From NCBI RefSeq assembly GCF_015040615.1, contig NZ_CP060402.1, forward strand, positions 1,178,001-1,242,000: DNA of 64,000 nucleotides, given 5' to 3'. Of this stretch, positions 35,326-43,436 are shown one piece after another. The translations under genes were made by a program, and so were the position numbers. The notes beneath the pieces were generated by a model. It did not search any database, had not been told where the DNA came from, and saw only the letters and a list, made by a program, of their open reading frames with translations. Every line of letters begins with the position of its first letter. Position 1 is the first letter of the stretch. This stretch comes from Microbacterium sp. YJN-G. GTDB lineage: Bacteria > Actinomycetota > Actinomycetes > Actinomycetales > Microbacteriaceae.

Positions 35326-36075
35326 ATGAGTGCGGACGTTCCCGCGGCTGGGATGCCGGGGGTGCCCGGGCCGGGGGCGTCTGGGTCGGGTATGCCTGGG
35401 CTGGGGGAGCCTGGGCCGGGGAAGCCGCCGCCGGAGAAGCCGATCCGCGTCGCCGGCACCGCCGTCGTGTTGCGCGACGGGCCCGCAGGGCCGGAGGTGC
35501 TGCTGATGCGCCGGCCGCGTGCGGGTTCGTTCCCCGATGCCTGGGTGTTCCCCGGGGGCAGCCTCGAACCCGCCGATCGTGCGGGAGCTGCGACCGAGGC
35601 GGATGCCGCTCGCAATGCGGCCGTGCGGGAGACGTTCGAGGAGGCCGGCATCCGCATCCGCGATCTCGTCGCTCTGTCGCGGTGGACACCGCCGGCCGGG
35701 ACACCCGTCAGGTTCCGCACCTGGTTCTTCCTGGCGCGGGAGTTCGGCGACGAGGTGGTCCCGAACGCCGGCGAGGTCGAGGAGGTGGCGTGGCTGACCG
35801 CGGGCCAGGTCTTCGACGGGCATGCCGCCGGTTCGATGATCCTGCTGCCACCCACCTGGGTGACCCTGCACGCGCTGCTCGCGCACCGGACGGTCGACGA
35901 CGCGTACGCGGCAGTCGGCGAGCCCGAGCACTTCGCCACGCACATGCAGACCTCTGCGGAGGGGACCTTCGCCGTCTGGCACGGCGACGAGGCGCATCCC
36001 GAGGCGCCCGGTGCTGCAGGCGCACGGCACCGGCTGCTGATGGGCGCGCTGCCGTGGACGTACCAGCGCGGCTGA
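35326..36075 (+). CDS. Nudix hydrolase with Gly/Pro-rich N-terminal tail
   Basis: The 249-residue protein has a Nudix domain from about residue 40, with a Nudix box that reads GGSLEP, a 13-residue insert, then AAVRETFEEAGIRI. This spacing matches the Nudix subfamily related to human NUDT19 and coenzyme A diphosphatases, a tentative link. Residues 7-38 are almost only Gly, Pro, Met, Ser and Ala with short collagen-like triplets, from a locally repetitive DNA stretch (35345-35425). The tail is probably disordered. It ends 31 bp from the convergent metX gene. Confidence 0.82.
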   Translation: MSADVPAAGMPGVPGPGASGSGMPGLGEPGPGKPPPEKPIRVAGTAVVLRDGPAGPEVLLMRRPRAGSFPDAWVFPGGSLEPADRAGAATEADAARNAAVRETFEEAGIRIRDLVALSRWTPPAGTPVRFRTWFFLAREFGDEVVPNAGEVEEVAWLTAGQVFDGHAAGSMILLPPTWVTLHALLAHRTVDDAYAAVGEPEHFATHMQTSAEGTFAVWHGDEAHPEAPGAAGARHRLLMGALPWTYQRG

Positions 36076-36106
36076 GCCCGCGCGCGCGACCGGGTCTGCG
36101 CCGGTG

Positions 36107-37312
36107 TCAGGCCGCGAAGAGGCGCTCGAGGTGGGTGCTCACGGCATCCGTCTCGATGAGGAATCCGTCGTGCCCGAAGTCGCTGGAGAGCACGACGGCC
36201 TCGTCGTCGATGAGGTTCGGGATGCTGCGCGCGATGCGCTGCTGCCCGTCGACGGGGAAGAGCCGGTCGGTGTCGATGCCGACGACGAGGGTCTTCGCGG
36301 TGACGGCGTGCAGGGCCTCTTCGACGCCGCCGCGGTCGCGACCGACGTCGTGCGAGTTCATCGCCTCGACGACCGTGAGATAGCTGTTCGCGTCGAAGCG
36401 GCGGGTGAACTTGTTGCCGTGGAAGTCGAGGTACGACTCCACCGCGAACCTTCCGCCACGTCCGAGGGGTGACACGCCGGACTGCCAGGAGCGCTGGAAG
36501 CGCTGGTTGAGTTCGATCGGGCTGCGGTAGTTCAGCAGCGCCATCCGTCGCGCCAGCGCCAGCCCGCGGTGCGGGCCCTCGCCGAGTCCGGCGTCGTAGT
36601 ATTCGCCGCCGGCGAAGCGCGGGTCCATCCGCACCGTCTCGAGCTGCACGAAGTTCAGGGCGAGCTGATCGGCCGTGGTCACCGGGGGAGAGGACAGCAC
36701 AGCCAGCCGTTCCACCCGCTCGGGTTCCATGACCGCCCACTCCAGGGCGTGCATGCCGCCCATCGAGCCGCCGATCACGGCCGCCCAGCGGCCGATGCCC
36801 AGTTCGTCGGCCAGCCGGATCTGCGCGGAGACCTGGTCGCGGATGGTCAGGTACGGGAAGCGCGAGGCCCACTCGCGGCCATCCGGGGCGATGCTGGCCG
36901 GACCGGTCGATCCCTGGCATCCGCCGAGCATGTTCGGGGCGATGACGAACCACCGGTCGGTGTCGATCGCGGCCCCCGGACCGACAACCGGCTCCCACCA
37001 GCCGGCGGTGGGATGTCCCGCGCCGGCGGCGCCGCGCACGTGGCTGTCGCCCGTGAGGGCATGCAGGATCAGCACGGCGTTGTCGCGGGCCTCGTTCAGC
37101 TCACCCCACGACTCCCAGGCCAGGCGCGTGGCGGGCAGCACCTGTCCGTTCTCGGTGTGGAAGTCGCCCAGGAACGTGAACCGCCGATCGCCGGCGGGAT
37201 CGCCGTCGCGCCAGGCGCCGGTCGCCGGCGGGCGTGCACGCAGCAGACGTTGATCGGCTTCGGTCACGAGCGCCGACGGCACCGTGTCCTCAGAGGTCGT
37301 CTGCCAGTCCAT
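36107..37312 (-). CDS. metX: Homoserine O-acetyltransferase
   Basis: The 401-residue alpha/beta hydrolase-fold enzyme acetylates homoserine in methionine synthesis. Landmarks are LAWESWGELNEARDNAVLILHALTG (residue 60-85), WFVIAPNMLGGCQGSTGP, the nucleophile elbow GGSMGGMHALEWA, RRFDANSYLTVVEAMNSHDVG with the catalytic region, and the closing SDFGHDGFLIETD with the catalytic His. The ATG at 37312 gives the usual N-terminus; upstream codons add an odd Arg-rich extension. It is normally next to metY, but here 2.66 kb of inserted DNA lies between them. No SAM riboswitch is visible upstream. Confidence 0.94.
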   Translation of the reverse strand: MDWQTTSEDTVPSALVTEADQRLLRARPPATGAWRDGDPAGDRRFTFLGDFHTENGQVLPATRLAWESWGELNEARDNAVLILHALTGDSHVRGAAGAGHPTAGWWEPVVGPGAAIDTDRWFVIAPNMLGGCQGSTGPASIAPDGREWASRFPYLTIRDQVSAQIRLADELGIGRWAAVIGGSMGGMHALEWAVMEPERVERLAVLSSPPVTTADQLALNFVQLETVRMDPRFAGGEYYDAGLGEGPHRGLALARRMALLNYRSPIELNQRFQRSWQSGVSPLGRGGRFAVESYLDFHGNKFTRRFDANSYLTVVEAMNSHDVGRDRGGVEEALHAVTAKTLVVGIDTDRLFPVDGQQRIARSIPNLIDDEAVVLSSDFGHDGFLIETDAVSTHLERLFAA

Positions 37313-37368
37313 GCTCCCATTCTCGCCGGTGCGCCGCCCCCGCACCCGCACGTTACACACCCCGCCTT

Positions 37369-37454
37369 CCGCCGAAACCCCTCATGATTGTCGAAACCCC
37401 TCGTGAGCGGCGTAAATCACGAGGGGTGTGGACGCTCAGGTGGGGTTTCGGCGG
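37369..37454. repeat. 86-bp nested palindromic repeat, copy 1
   Basis: Outer arms CCGCCGAAACCCCTC (37369-37383) and TGGGGTTTCGGCGG (37441-37454) enclose inner arms AAACCCCTCGTGA and TCACGAGGGGTGT. The length and register equal the copy at 38561-38646. It lies 20 bp after the stop of the DUF559 gene and 57 bp upstream of metX, where it may also act as a hairpin terminator. Confidence 0.9.
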
Positions 37455-37473
37455 AGTGGGTGGGATGGGGGAT

Positions 37474-38457
37474 TCAGCCGGGCGGGCGGATGCCGAACGC
37501 CTGAAGTCGTCGTGCGAATCCGTCGAGGGTGCCGATGTGCTCGGATCCCCACCGCGTCGTGCGCCGTCCGGTCACGCCGCGGACGATGTCCTCCCGGATC
37601 TTCTCGTCGAAGACGATCTGCTCGGGTGCGCGGCCGCCGGTCATGTCGGCGCGGACGTACTTGCCTCCGCCGTCGAACTCGCCGAAGGCCTGCGAGCGGG
37701 GGAAGCCGAAGTCCATCCAGTAGTCCTCCTGATCGGGTCCGACCACGTGCACCTGCAGTTCGATGTCCCGGTAGCCAAGGCGGTTGAGCTGCAGGCGGCT
37801 GACGCTCTCACCCGGCAGCTGCGCGCGGCCGTCGGCGAATTCCACGATCCGCCGGGCCTGCCGGATGCCGCGGGTGTGTCGCATGTCGGCGCGATCGGTC
37901 AGCCGTCGGCGCCACTCCGCGGCGCGATCCTCGTCCTGGACGTGACCGGCCACCGCCTCGCGCCGCAGGGCGGCATCGGTGACGGACAGCCCGACCTCCT
38001 CGCGAGCGAAGCACGCCATATCGAGCACGGTGCGATCCAGAGAGGTGCAGCGGATGCCGTCGATCTCGACGATGTCGGCGTCGGAGATCGCGACGTCATG
38101 CCACGACACTCCCGTGCGTGTACGGGTGTGGCGTTCGCCGAGGATGACCACGTGCACCGCGGTCGGGGCGAGCCGGTACAGCGGGAGCCCGTGCAGCACC
38201 GCGGCCGATGGCCCCCAGAAGACCGGCCCGGCCGCATCCGCGTTGAGGTCGAACGCGAGCACCTGCAGCAGATGGCGACCTTCGTTCCAGAGCCCGTGCC
38301 ATTGCGCAGCATCCACGTACCTGCCCCGCCGGACGCGGATCAGCAGTTCCGCGGCGACCCGTGCTGAGATCTCCCGATCTGTGAGACCGTCGCGCAAAAG
38401 GTCGTCGCGCGTGCGCAGCATCCTGCGCGCCGTGATGAGGTCGAGCTCGTTCGCCAT
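37474..38457 (-). CDS. AbiEi/DUF559 protein: winged-helix N-terminus plus Vsr-like PD-(D/E)XK domain
   Basis: The protein of about 327 residues has an N-terminal winged-helix region of the AbiEi-antitoxin type (DLLRDGLTDREISARVAAELLIRVRRGRYVDAAQW, named here for residues 20-55). A middle domain contains FWGPSAAVLHGLPLYRL and GIRCTSLDRTVLDMA, standard in this actinobacterial family. A C-terminal DUF559/Vsr-like nuclease fold has the acidic set YWMDFGF and GEFDGGGKY (about residues 250-270) of PD-(D/E)XK enzymes. Many paralogues occur in Microbacteriaceae; none has a firm function. The gene is flanked on both sides by 86-bp palindromic repeats and splits the metY-metX pair, so it may be part of a mobile or repeat-associated unit. 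GTG 38466 is an alternative start. Confidence 0.8.
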   Translation of the reverse strand: MANELDLITARRMLRTRDDLLRDGLTDREISARVAAELLIRVRRGRYVDAAQWHGLWNEGRHLLQVLAFDLNADAAGPVFWGPSAAVLHGLPLYRLAPTAVHVVILGERHTRTRTGVSWHDVAISDADIVEIDGIRCTSLDRTVLDMACFAREEVGLSVTDAALRREAVAGHVQDEDRAAEWRRRLTDRADMRHTRGIRQARRIVEFADGRAQLPGESVSRLQLNRLGYRDIELQVHVVGPDQEDYWMDFGFPRSQAFGEFDGGGKYVRADMTGGRAPEQIVFDEKIREDIVRGVTGRRTTRWGSEHIGTLDGFARRLQAFGIRPPG

Positions 38458-38560
38458 GCCCGACACCCTGCCCCCGGCGCCGGTGCTTCAGCGGCCCGAT
38501 CCCGCCCATTGTGGACAACTCATCCACGTCCCGCACCTGTGCAGAGCGAATCTCCCGCCC

Positions 38561-38646
38561 CCGCCGAAACCCCTCAGCAATGTCGAAACCCCTCCTGAAT
38601 CACGCGATTCAGGAGGGGTTTCGGCAACCACGAGGGGTTTCGGCGG
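38561..38646. repeat. 86-bp nested palindromic repeat, copy 2
   Basis: Outer arms CCGCCGAAACCCCTC (38561-38575) and GAGGGGTTTCGGCGG (38632-38646) are perfect complements. Inner arms CGAAACCCCTCCTGAATC (38584-38601) and their complement (38606-38623) leave a 4-nt loop. Relative to copy 1 the inner stem carries a paired G-C to C-G change, which suggests the stem is selected. It lies 104 bp upstream of the DUF559 start. Confidence 0.92.
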
Positions 38647-38687
38647 AAGGCGCCGGGGTGGAGAGGGTGGGGATGCTCCTATGGATG

Positions 38688-39746
38688 TCAAGTCCGGATC
38701 AGGGTGTAGTAGATCTCTCGGGCGATGAGGCGTTTGAGGCAACGGATGATGTCTTTCTTGGTGAGGCCTTCTTCGGTGCGTCGGCGTGCGTAGGCCTGGG
38801 TTCTCGGATCCCAGCGCAGACGGCAGAGGACGATGCGGTAGAGGGCCGCGTTCGCTTGTCGATCGCCGCCGCGATTGAGTCGGTGTCGGTGGGTCTTCCC
38901 GGACGATGCGGGGATCGGAGCGGCCCCGCAGAGCATCGCGAACGCGGCCTCGGAGCGGAGACGGTCGACGTTCTCCCCTGCAGTAACGAGCAGCTGCCCG
39001 GCGACGTCAGCACCGACGCCGTTCAGCTCCAGCAGGGCGGGGTTGATCGCGGTGACGAGGGGTTCGATGATCGCGTCGAGTTCGACGATCTCCTCGACCA
39101 GCGAGGCGTGCCGTCGCGCCAGCGCGCGTAGGGCGATCTTCGTCGCCTGCTCAGGCTCGCCCGCACGGGCCGTGTCGGGGCGTAGCGCCGCGCAGGTGCA
39201 CAGCAGCTCCCGATCCGAGAGGTGCCGAAGACGCTCGCGGAGCTCGTCGGGTGCAGTGACCAGCAGGGTCTTGATGCGCCGGGTGCAATCAGCGCGCTGG
39301 TCGACCGCACTCCGTCGCGCGACACGCAGATTTCGGAGCGCTTCGACCTTCCCGGTGCGGTCTTTTGGAACTCCGGTGCGGACCCGAGCCAGCCCTGCAC
39401 GGGCTGCAGCCTCCGCATCCAGCGGGTCGGACTTCCCCGCGAACCGACGGGCCTTCCGGTCAGGCCGGTCGATCTCCAACAGATCAACCCCAGCACCGCG
39501 CAGATACCGGGCAAGCCCGGCACCGTATGCGCCGGTGCCCTCGATCGCTGCCAGCAGCACGACCCCGAACGCCACGGCCCAGCTCAGCAGCGCCGCATAC
39601 CCAGTCATGTCAGCAGGGAATTGCTGGCAACCCAGCAGCCGGCCAGTCGTATCGATCACCGCGGCCGTATGCGTGTCCCCGTGGGTATCGACTCCGACAG
39701 TTACCTCGATCTGGTCATCTTCGACTTCTCGTGCGATGGTGGTCAT
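38688..39746 (-). CDS. IS110-family transposase (DEDD recombinase)
   Basis: The 352-residue recombinase has an N-terminal RuvC-like DEDD domain (VTVGVDTHGDTHTAAVID, LAAIEGTGAYGAGLARYL, RRFAGKSDPLDAEAAARA), a coiled helical middle, and the C-terminal Transposase_20 domain with LNGVGADVAGQLLVTAGEN, FAMLCGAAPIPASSGKTHRHRL (Ser nucleophile in ASSGKT) and RRRTEEGLTKKDIIRCLKR. All key residues look intact, and there is no frameshift. The ATG at 39746 follows GAGAGGA. IS110 recombinases are guided by a structured bridge RNA from the noncoding end. Confidence 0.93.
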   Translation of the reverse strand: MTTIAREVEDDQIEVTVGVDTHGDTHTAAVIDTTGRLLGCQQFPADMTGYAALLSWAVAFGVVLLAAIEGTGAYGAGLARYLRGAGVDLLEIDRPDRKARRFAGKSDPLDAEAAARAGLARVRTGVPKDRTGKVEALRNLRVARRSAVDQRADCTRRIKTLLVTAPDELRERLRHLSDRELLCTCAALRPDTARAGEPEQATKIALRALARRHASLVEEIVELDAIIEPLVTAINPALLELNGVGADVAGQLLVTAGENVDRLRSEAAFAMLCGAAPIPASSGKTHRHRLNRGGDRQANAALYRIVLCRLRWDPRTQAYARRRTEEGLTKKDIIRCLKRLIAREIYYTLIRT

Positions 39747-39794
39747 CGCCGTTCCTCTCACTCAATCGGACAGAACGGCACGCACCGCCGAGAG

Positions 39795-39965
39795 CGAGTG
39801 GACAAGACAGTGATGGGTGCCTGCTGGCACAGGCTCCTATGAGGTCACAACCCTCGCACGGTGAGTGCAAGGCAGCCCCGCAGCGAACGACCGACAGATC
39901 CCGTTCAAGACCCGAAGTCAGTCAGACGCAGAGTCAGGACGACCGCTGCGGGGCTCCCACCACCA
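39795..39965 (-). ncRNA. Candidate IS110 bridge RNA
   Basis: The 5' noncoding end of the element, read on the minus strand, contains a 12-bp stem (AGCCCCGCAGCG, 39944-39955 with 39876-39887) enclosing a target-binding loop. Inside are GCGTCTGAC (39921-39929), identical to the left flank in metY, and GGGAT (39900-39904), complementary to ATCCC at the right flank. A second section holds CATAGGAGC (39835-39843), identical to the right end of the element, and CATCACTGTC (39808-39817), complementary to its left end (39967-39976). This order and polarity match the left/right target and donor guides of IS621-type bridge RNAs. Transcript ends are guesses. Confidence 0.7.
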
Positions 39966-39974
39966 TCATCACTG

Positions 39975-41294
39975 TCAGACGCGGGCGGCCTCGGCGACCG
40001 CGCGCGCGGCGGCGAGCGCCTGCTCGAGGTCGGACTTGAGGTCCTCGACGTTCTCCAGGCCCACCGACAGGCGCACCAGGCCCGGGGTGACGCCGCTGGA
40101 GAGCTGCTCCTCCGGGGTCAGCTGCGAGTGCGTGGTCGACGCGGGGTGGATGACCAGCGAGCGCACGTCACCGATGTTGGCGAGGTGGCTGAACAGCTTG
40201 AGGTTGTCGACGAACGCACGGCCGACGTCGACGCCGCCCTTGAGCTCGAACGACAGCACCGCGCCGACGCCCTTCGGGGCGTACTTGTTCGCGTTCGCGT
40301 ACCAGGGCGACGAGGGCAGGCCCGCGTAGCTCACCGAGGCGACGTCGTCGTGGTTCTCGAGCCACTCGGCGATCTCCTGCGTGTTCTGCACGTGACGCTC
40401 GATGCGCAGCGACAGGGTCTCGATGCCCTGGATGAGCTGCCAGGCGCTCGCCGGGGCGATCGCCGGACCCGTGTCGCGCAGCAGCTGCACGCGCGCCTTG
40501 ATGATGTACGCGATGCCGTCGCCCAGCACACCCGAGTAGCTGACGCCGTGGTACGAGGGGTCGGGCTCGGTGAGGCCGGGGAACTTGTCGGCGTGCTCGG
40601 ACCACGGGAAGGTGCCGCCGTCGACGATCGCGCCGGCGATGACCGTGCCGTGCCCGCCGAGGAACTTCGTGGCGGCGTGGATGACGATGTCGGCGCCGTG
40701 CTCGAACGGGCGCACGAGGTACGGGGTGGCGATGGTGTTGTCGATGACCAGGGGCACGTTGTTCTCGTGCGCGATGTCGGACACCGTGCGGATGTCGAGC
40801 ACGTTGATCTTCGGGTTGCCGATGGTCTCGGCGAAGAACAGCTTCGTGTTCGGGCGCACCGCGCTGCGCCACGCCTCGGGGTCGTCCTGGTCCTCGACGA
40901 AGGTGGTCTCGATGCCGAGCTTGGCCAGCGTGTAACGCAGCAGGTTGTAAGTGCCGCCGTAGATCGCGGACGAGGCGACGACGTGGTCGCCCGCACCGGC
41001 GATGTTCAGGATCGCCAGCGTCGCGGCCGACATGCCCGAGGCGAGCACGAGAGCGCCGGTGCCGCCCTCGAGAGCGGCCAGGCGCTGCTCGACGACATCC
41101 TGCGTGGGGTTCTGGATGCGCGTGTAGATGTTGCCGCTCTCGGCGAGCGAGAACAGGTTCGCGGCGTGCTCGGTGTCACGGAACACGTACGAGGTCGTCT
41201 GATAGATCGGGGTGGCACGCGAGCCGGTCACGGGGTCCGGAGCGGCGCCGGAGTGGATCTGCTTGGTCTCGAAACGCCATTCTGCTGCGCTCAT
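39975..41294 (-). CDS. metY: O-acetylhomoserine aminocarboxypropyltransferase (sulfhydrylase)
   Basis: The 439-residue PLP enzyme turns O-acetylhomoserine and sulfide into homocysteine. Landmarks are [27 protein letters not shown] at the N-terminus, [22 protein letters not shown], the PLP lysine in [16 protein letters not shown], and the closing [15 protein letters not shown]. The ATG at 41294 follows GGGAG. An IS110 element is inserted at its stop codon without changing the reading frame, and metX lies 2.66 kb downstream on the same strand. A palindrome TGTTACGTAACA and a short peptide frame overlapping the start lie upstream. Confidence 0.95.
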   Translation of the reverse strand: MSAAEWRFETKQIHSGAAPDPVTGSRATPIYQTTSYVFRDTEHAANLFSLAESGNIYTRIQNPTQDVVEQRLAALEGGTGALVLASGMSAATLAILNIAGAGDHVVASSAIYGGTYNLLRYTLAKLGIETTFVEDQDDPEAWRSAVRPNTKLFFAETIGNPKINVLDIRTVSDIAHENNVPLVIDNTIATPYLVRPFEHGADIVIHAATKFLGGHGTVIAGAIVDGGTFPWSEHADKFPGLTEPDPSYHGVSYSGVLGDGIAYIIKARVQLLRDTGPAIAPASAWQLIQGIETLSLRIERHVQNTQEIAEWLENHDDVASVSYAGLPSSPWYANANKYAPKGVGAVLSFELKGGVDVGRAFVDNLKLFSHLANIGDVRSLVIHPASTTHSQLTPEEQLSSGVTPGLVRLSVGLENVEDLKSDLEQALAAARAVAEAARV

Positions 41295-41365
41295 CGGAAC
41301 TCCCAGGGGGCGAGGATGTCGGGTGGAGGGCGGATGCCCTTCCAGCGACAGTACGGAAGCAGCAT
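41291..41365 (-). other. Possible 24-codon leader peptide overlapping the metY start
   Basis: A frame from ATG 41365 runs 24 codons and ends in a TGA that overlaps the metY ATG by ATGA. It includes one Cys and a Pro-Pro-Pro run. No ribosome binding site is visible, so it could be chance. If real, it would couple metY translation to an upstream peptide. Confidence 0.25.
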
Positions 41366-41387
41366 GAAGCGGACAAACGGCGGGAAA

Positions 41388-41399
41388 TGTTACGTAACA
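41388..41399. promoter_or_regulatory. TGTTACGTAACA palindrome between metY and an SDR gene
   Basis: A perfect 12-bp palindrome lies 94 bp upstream of metY and 45 bp upstream of the SDR gene. TAACAT on the metY strand overlaps it as a possible -10 box. A regulator of sulfur or methionine genes could bind here, but the palindrome matches no operator I can name with confidence. Confidence 0.4.
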
Positions 41400-41443
41400 C
41401 ACCGAATGCCCGGTCTGCGACCGGAAAGTCGTACGGTGGAGGC

Positions 41444-42229
41444 ATGCTGAACAGACGTGCCGTGGTGACCGGGGCGAGTACCGGAATCGGAGAGGCCACC
41501 GTGCGTGCCCTGCGCGCGCAGGGCTGGGAAGTCGTCGGAGTCGCGCGCCGCGCGGACCGGCTGGAGGCGCTCGCCGTCGACACCGGCGCCTCAGCGATCG
41601 CCTGCGATCTGACCGATGCGGATGCCGTGCAGGCGCTGGTCGCCGAGCTCGAGCGGAGCGGGCCCGTGCACGCGCTCGTGCAGGTCGCCGGCGGCGCCCG
41701 GGGCACCGACAGCGTCGAGGGCGGCTCGATCGAGGACTGGCAGTGGATGTACGACGCCAACGTGCTGTCCACGCAGCGCCTGGTCGCGGGTGTTCTTCCG
41801 CTGCTGCGGCGTGCCGCGGCCGAGACCGGCCACGCCGACACCGTCTTCGTCACCTCGACGGCCGCACAGGTCGCCTACCCGGGCGGGGCCGGCTACAACG
41901 CGGCGAAGGCCGCCGAGGCGATGCTGGTCAAGGTGCTGCGCCAGGAACTGAACGGCGAGCCGATCCGGGTGGTCGAGATCGCCCCGGGACTGGTGCACAC
42001 GGAGGAGTTCACGCTCAACAGGCTCGGCGGTGACCGAGTCGCCGCCGACGCGGTGTACGCCGGCGTCGATGAGCCGCTGCTCGCCGAGGATGTCGCCGAC
42101 ATCATCGCCTACGCGCTGAACGCGCCGCGCCGCGTGAACCTCGACCTCGTGACGATGCGTCCGGTGGCGCAGTCCGCCCAGCACCTGCTGGCGCGCGGTC
42201 CGCTGCACGTGCGCACCGACGTCGACTGA
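41444..42229 (+). CDS. Short-chain dehydrogenase/reductase
   Basis: The 261-residue Rossmann-fold oxidoreductase has the NAD(P) loop [13 protein letters not shown] at the N-terminus, an ARRADRL segment suggesting NADP preference, and the catalytic Ser in [12 protein letters not shown] with YNAAK. It is closest in style to YdfG-type serine/3-hydroxy acid dehydrogenases, a guess from motifs. The ATG follows TACGGT by 6 nt with GGAGGC between. It overlaps ung by one base (TGATG). Confidence 0.85.
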   Translation: MLNRRAVVTGASTGIGEATVRALRAQGWEVVGVARRADRLEALAVDTGASAIACDLTDADAVQALVAELERSGPVHALVQVAGGARGTDSVEGGSIEDWQWMYDANVLSTQRLVAGVLPLLRRAAAETGHADTVFVTSTAAQVAYPGGAGYNAAKAAEAMLVKVLRQELNGEPIRVVEIAPGLVHTEEFTLNRLGGDRVAADAVYAGVDEPLLAEDVADIIAYALNAPRRVNLDLVTMRPVAQSAQHLLARGPLHVRTDVD

Positions 42230-42927
42230 TGCCGCACACCCTCGCCGAGCTCGCCGGTACCGGGCAGATCGATCCGGGCTGGGCGGCGGCGCTGGCGCCC
42301 GTGCAGCCGCTGATCTCCGAGCTCGGGGAGCGGCTGCGCGCAGAGCAGGCCGCCGGGCGCGGATACCTCCCGGCCGGGGCGAACGTGCTGCGAGCCTTCC
42401 AGCGACCGCTGGACGACGTGCGCGTGCTGATCACCGGCCAGGACCCCTACCCCACGCCCGGCCACCCGATCGGCCTGTCGTTCGCCGTGGACGCCCATGT
42501 GCGCCCGCTGCCACGCAGCCTGGGCAACATCTACAAGGAGCGGCACACCGATCTCGGCATCCCTCCCGCACCGCACGGCGACCTGACCGCATGGAGCGAC
42601 CAGGGCGTCATGCTGCTGAACCGCGTGCTCACCGTGCGACCGGGCACGCCCGGGTCGCACCGCGGCTGGGGGTGGGAGACGATCACCGAGCTCGCGATCC
42701 GCACCCTCGTCGAGCGCGAACGCCCGCTGGTGGCGATCCTGTGGGGCGCGGACGCACGCGGCCTGCGGCCGCTGCTGGGCGCCACGCCGGTGATCGAGTC
42801 GGCACATCCCTCACCGCTGTCCGCGAGCCGCGGCTTCTTCGGCTCGCGTCCGTTCTCCCGCGCCAACGCGCTGCTCGAGCAGATGGGCGCACAGCCGGTG
42901 GACTGGCGCGTGGGCGGTGAGGAGTGA
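42229..42927 (+). CDS. ung: Uracil-DNA glycosylase
   Basis: The 232-residue family 1 enzyme removes uracil from DNA. It has the water-activating loop [22 protein letters not shown], the uracil-binding segment [14 protein letters not shown], and the DNA-inserting loop [24 protein letters not shown]. Length and motif spacing are normal. The start overlaps the SDR stop, and the stop overlaps the GNAT gene (GTGA), so the three are probably one transcript. Confidence 0.95.
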   Translation: MPHTLAELAGTGQIDPGWAAALAPVQPLISELGERLRAEQAAGRGYLPAGANVLRAFQRPLDDVRVLITGQDPYPTPGHPIGLSFAVDAHVRPLPRSLGNIYKERHTDLGIPPAPHGDLTAWSDQGVMLLNRVLTVRPGTPGSHRGWGWETITELAIRTLVERERPLVAILWGADARGLRPLLGATPVIESAHPSPLSASRGFFGSRPFSRANALLEQMGAQPVDWRVGGEE

Positions 42928-43424
42928 GCGCGCTGCACGTGCGGCCGGTGGCAGATGCCGATCTGCCTGGCATCCGCGACATCTACAACCACTACGTGCG
43001 CACCTCCACCGTCACCTATGACGAGGTCGAGTCGACCACCGAGGGCTGGGCGCACAAGAAGCAGCAGATCATCGCCGCCGGCATCCCGTTCCTCGTGGCG
43101 GAGTCCGGTGGCGAGCTGCTCGGGTACGCGCTCGGCCAGCCCTGGTCGCCGAAGTCGGCCTATCGCTTCACGATCGAGAACTCGATCTACCTCGCCCCGT
43201 CCGCGGCCGGTCGCGGCATCGGCTGGGCGCTGCTGGCCGAGTTCCTGGAGGCCTGTCGTGCCGCCGGGCTGCGCCAGGTCGTCGCGGTGATCGCCGATCG
43301 GGGAGCGGATGCGTCGATCGCCCTGCACCGCAAGGCCGGCTTCACCGATGCCGGCAGGCTGACGGATGTGGGCGTGAAGTTCGGCGAGTCGCAGGGCGTG
43401 TACTTCCTGCAGAAGGCGCTCTGA
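42924..43424 (+). CDS. GNAT family N-acetyltransferase (phosphinothricin acetyltransferase-like)
   Basis: The 166-residue protein is a single GNAT domain of the Pat/MddA type: [29 protein letters not shown] at the N-terminus and an acetyl-CoA loop [43 protein letters not shown] closes the fold. Such enzymes acetylate methionine sulfone, sulfoximine or phosphinothricin-like amino acids. The GTG start overlaps the ung stop. Confidence 0.85.
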   Translation: MSALHVRPVADADLPGIRDIYNHYVRTSTVTYDEVESTTEGWAHKKQQIIAAGIPFLVAESGGELLGYALGQPWSPKSAYRFTIENSIYLAPSAAGRGIGWALLAEFLEACRAAGLRQVVAVIADRGADASIALHRKAGFTDAGRLTDVGVKFGESQGVYFLQKAL

Positions 43425-43436
43425 CCGCCGCGGCCA

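Larger units (their letters stand above)
38676..39972 (-). mobile_element. IS110-family insertion sequence, apparently intact (about 1297 bp)
   Basis: The element comprises the DEDD transposase gene, a 226-bp 5' noncoding end holding a candidate bridge RNA, and a 12-bp 3' end. Both junctions carry the dinucleotide CA (minus strand; 38674-38675 and 39973-39974), the expected two-base core. There are no terminal inverted repeats and no long target duplication, as usual for the family. The element sits exactly at the metY stop codon. Joining the flanks restores GCGTCTGA-CA-TCCCC, so metY kept its stop. Ends are inferred from guide matches and are uncertain by a few bases. Confidence 0.8.

Noticed and set aside
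37313..37474. SAM riboswitch upstream of metX
   Set aside because: The only structure is the 86-bp palindrome shared with the copy at 38561. No SAM-binding core is recognisable.
38675..39843. Nine-base direct repeat GCTCCTATG as a target-site duplication of the IS110 element
   Set aside because: The inner copy lies inside the noncoding end and is better explained as a donor guide matching the right end. IS110 elements do not make such duplications.
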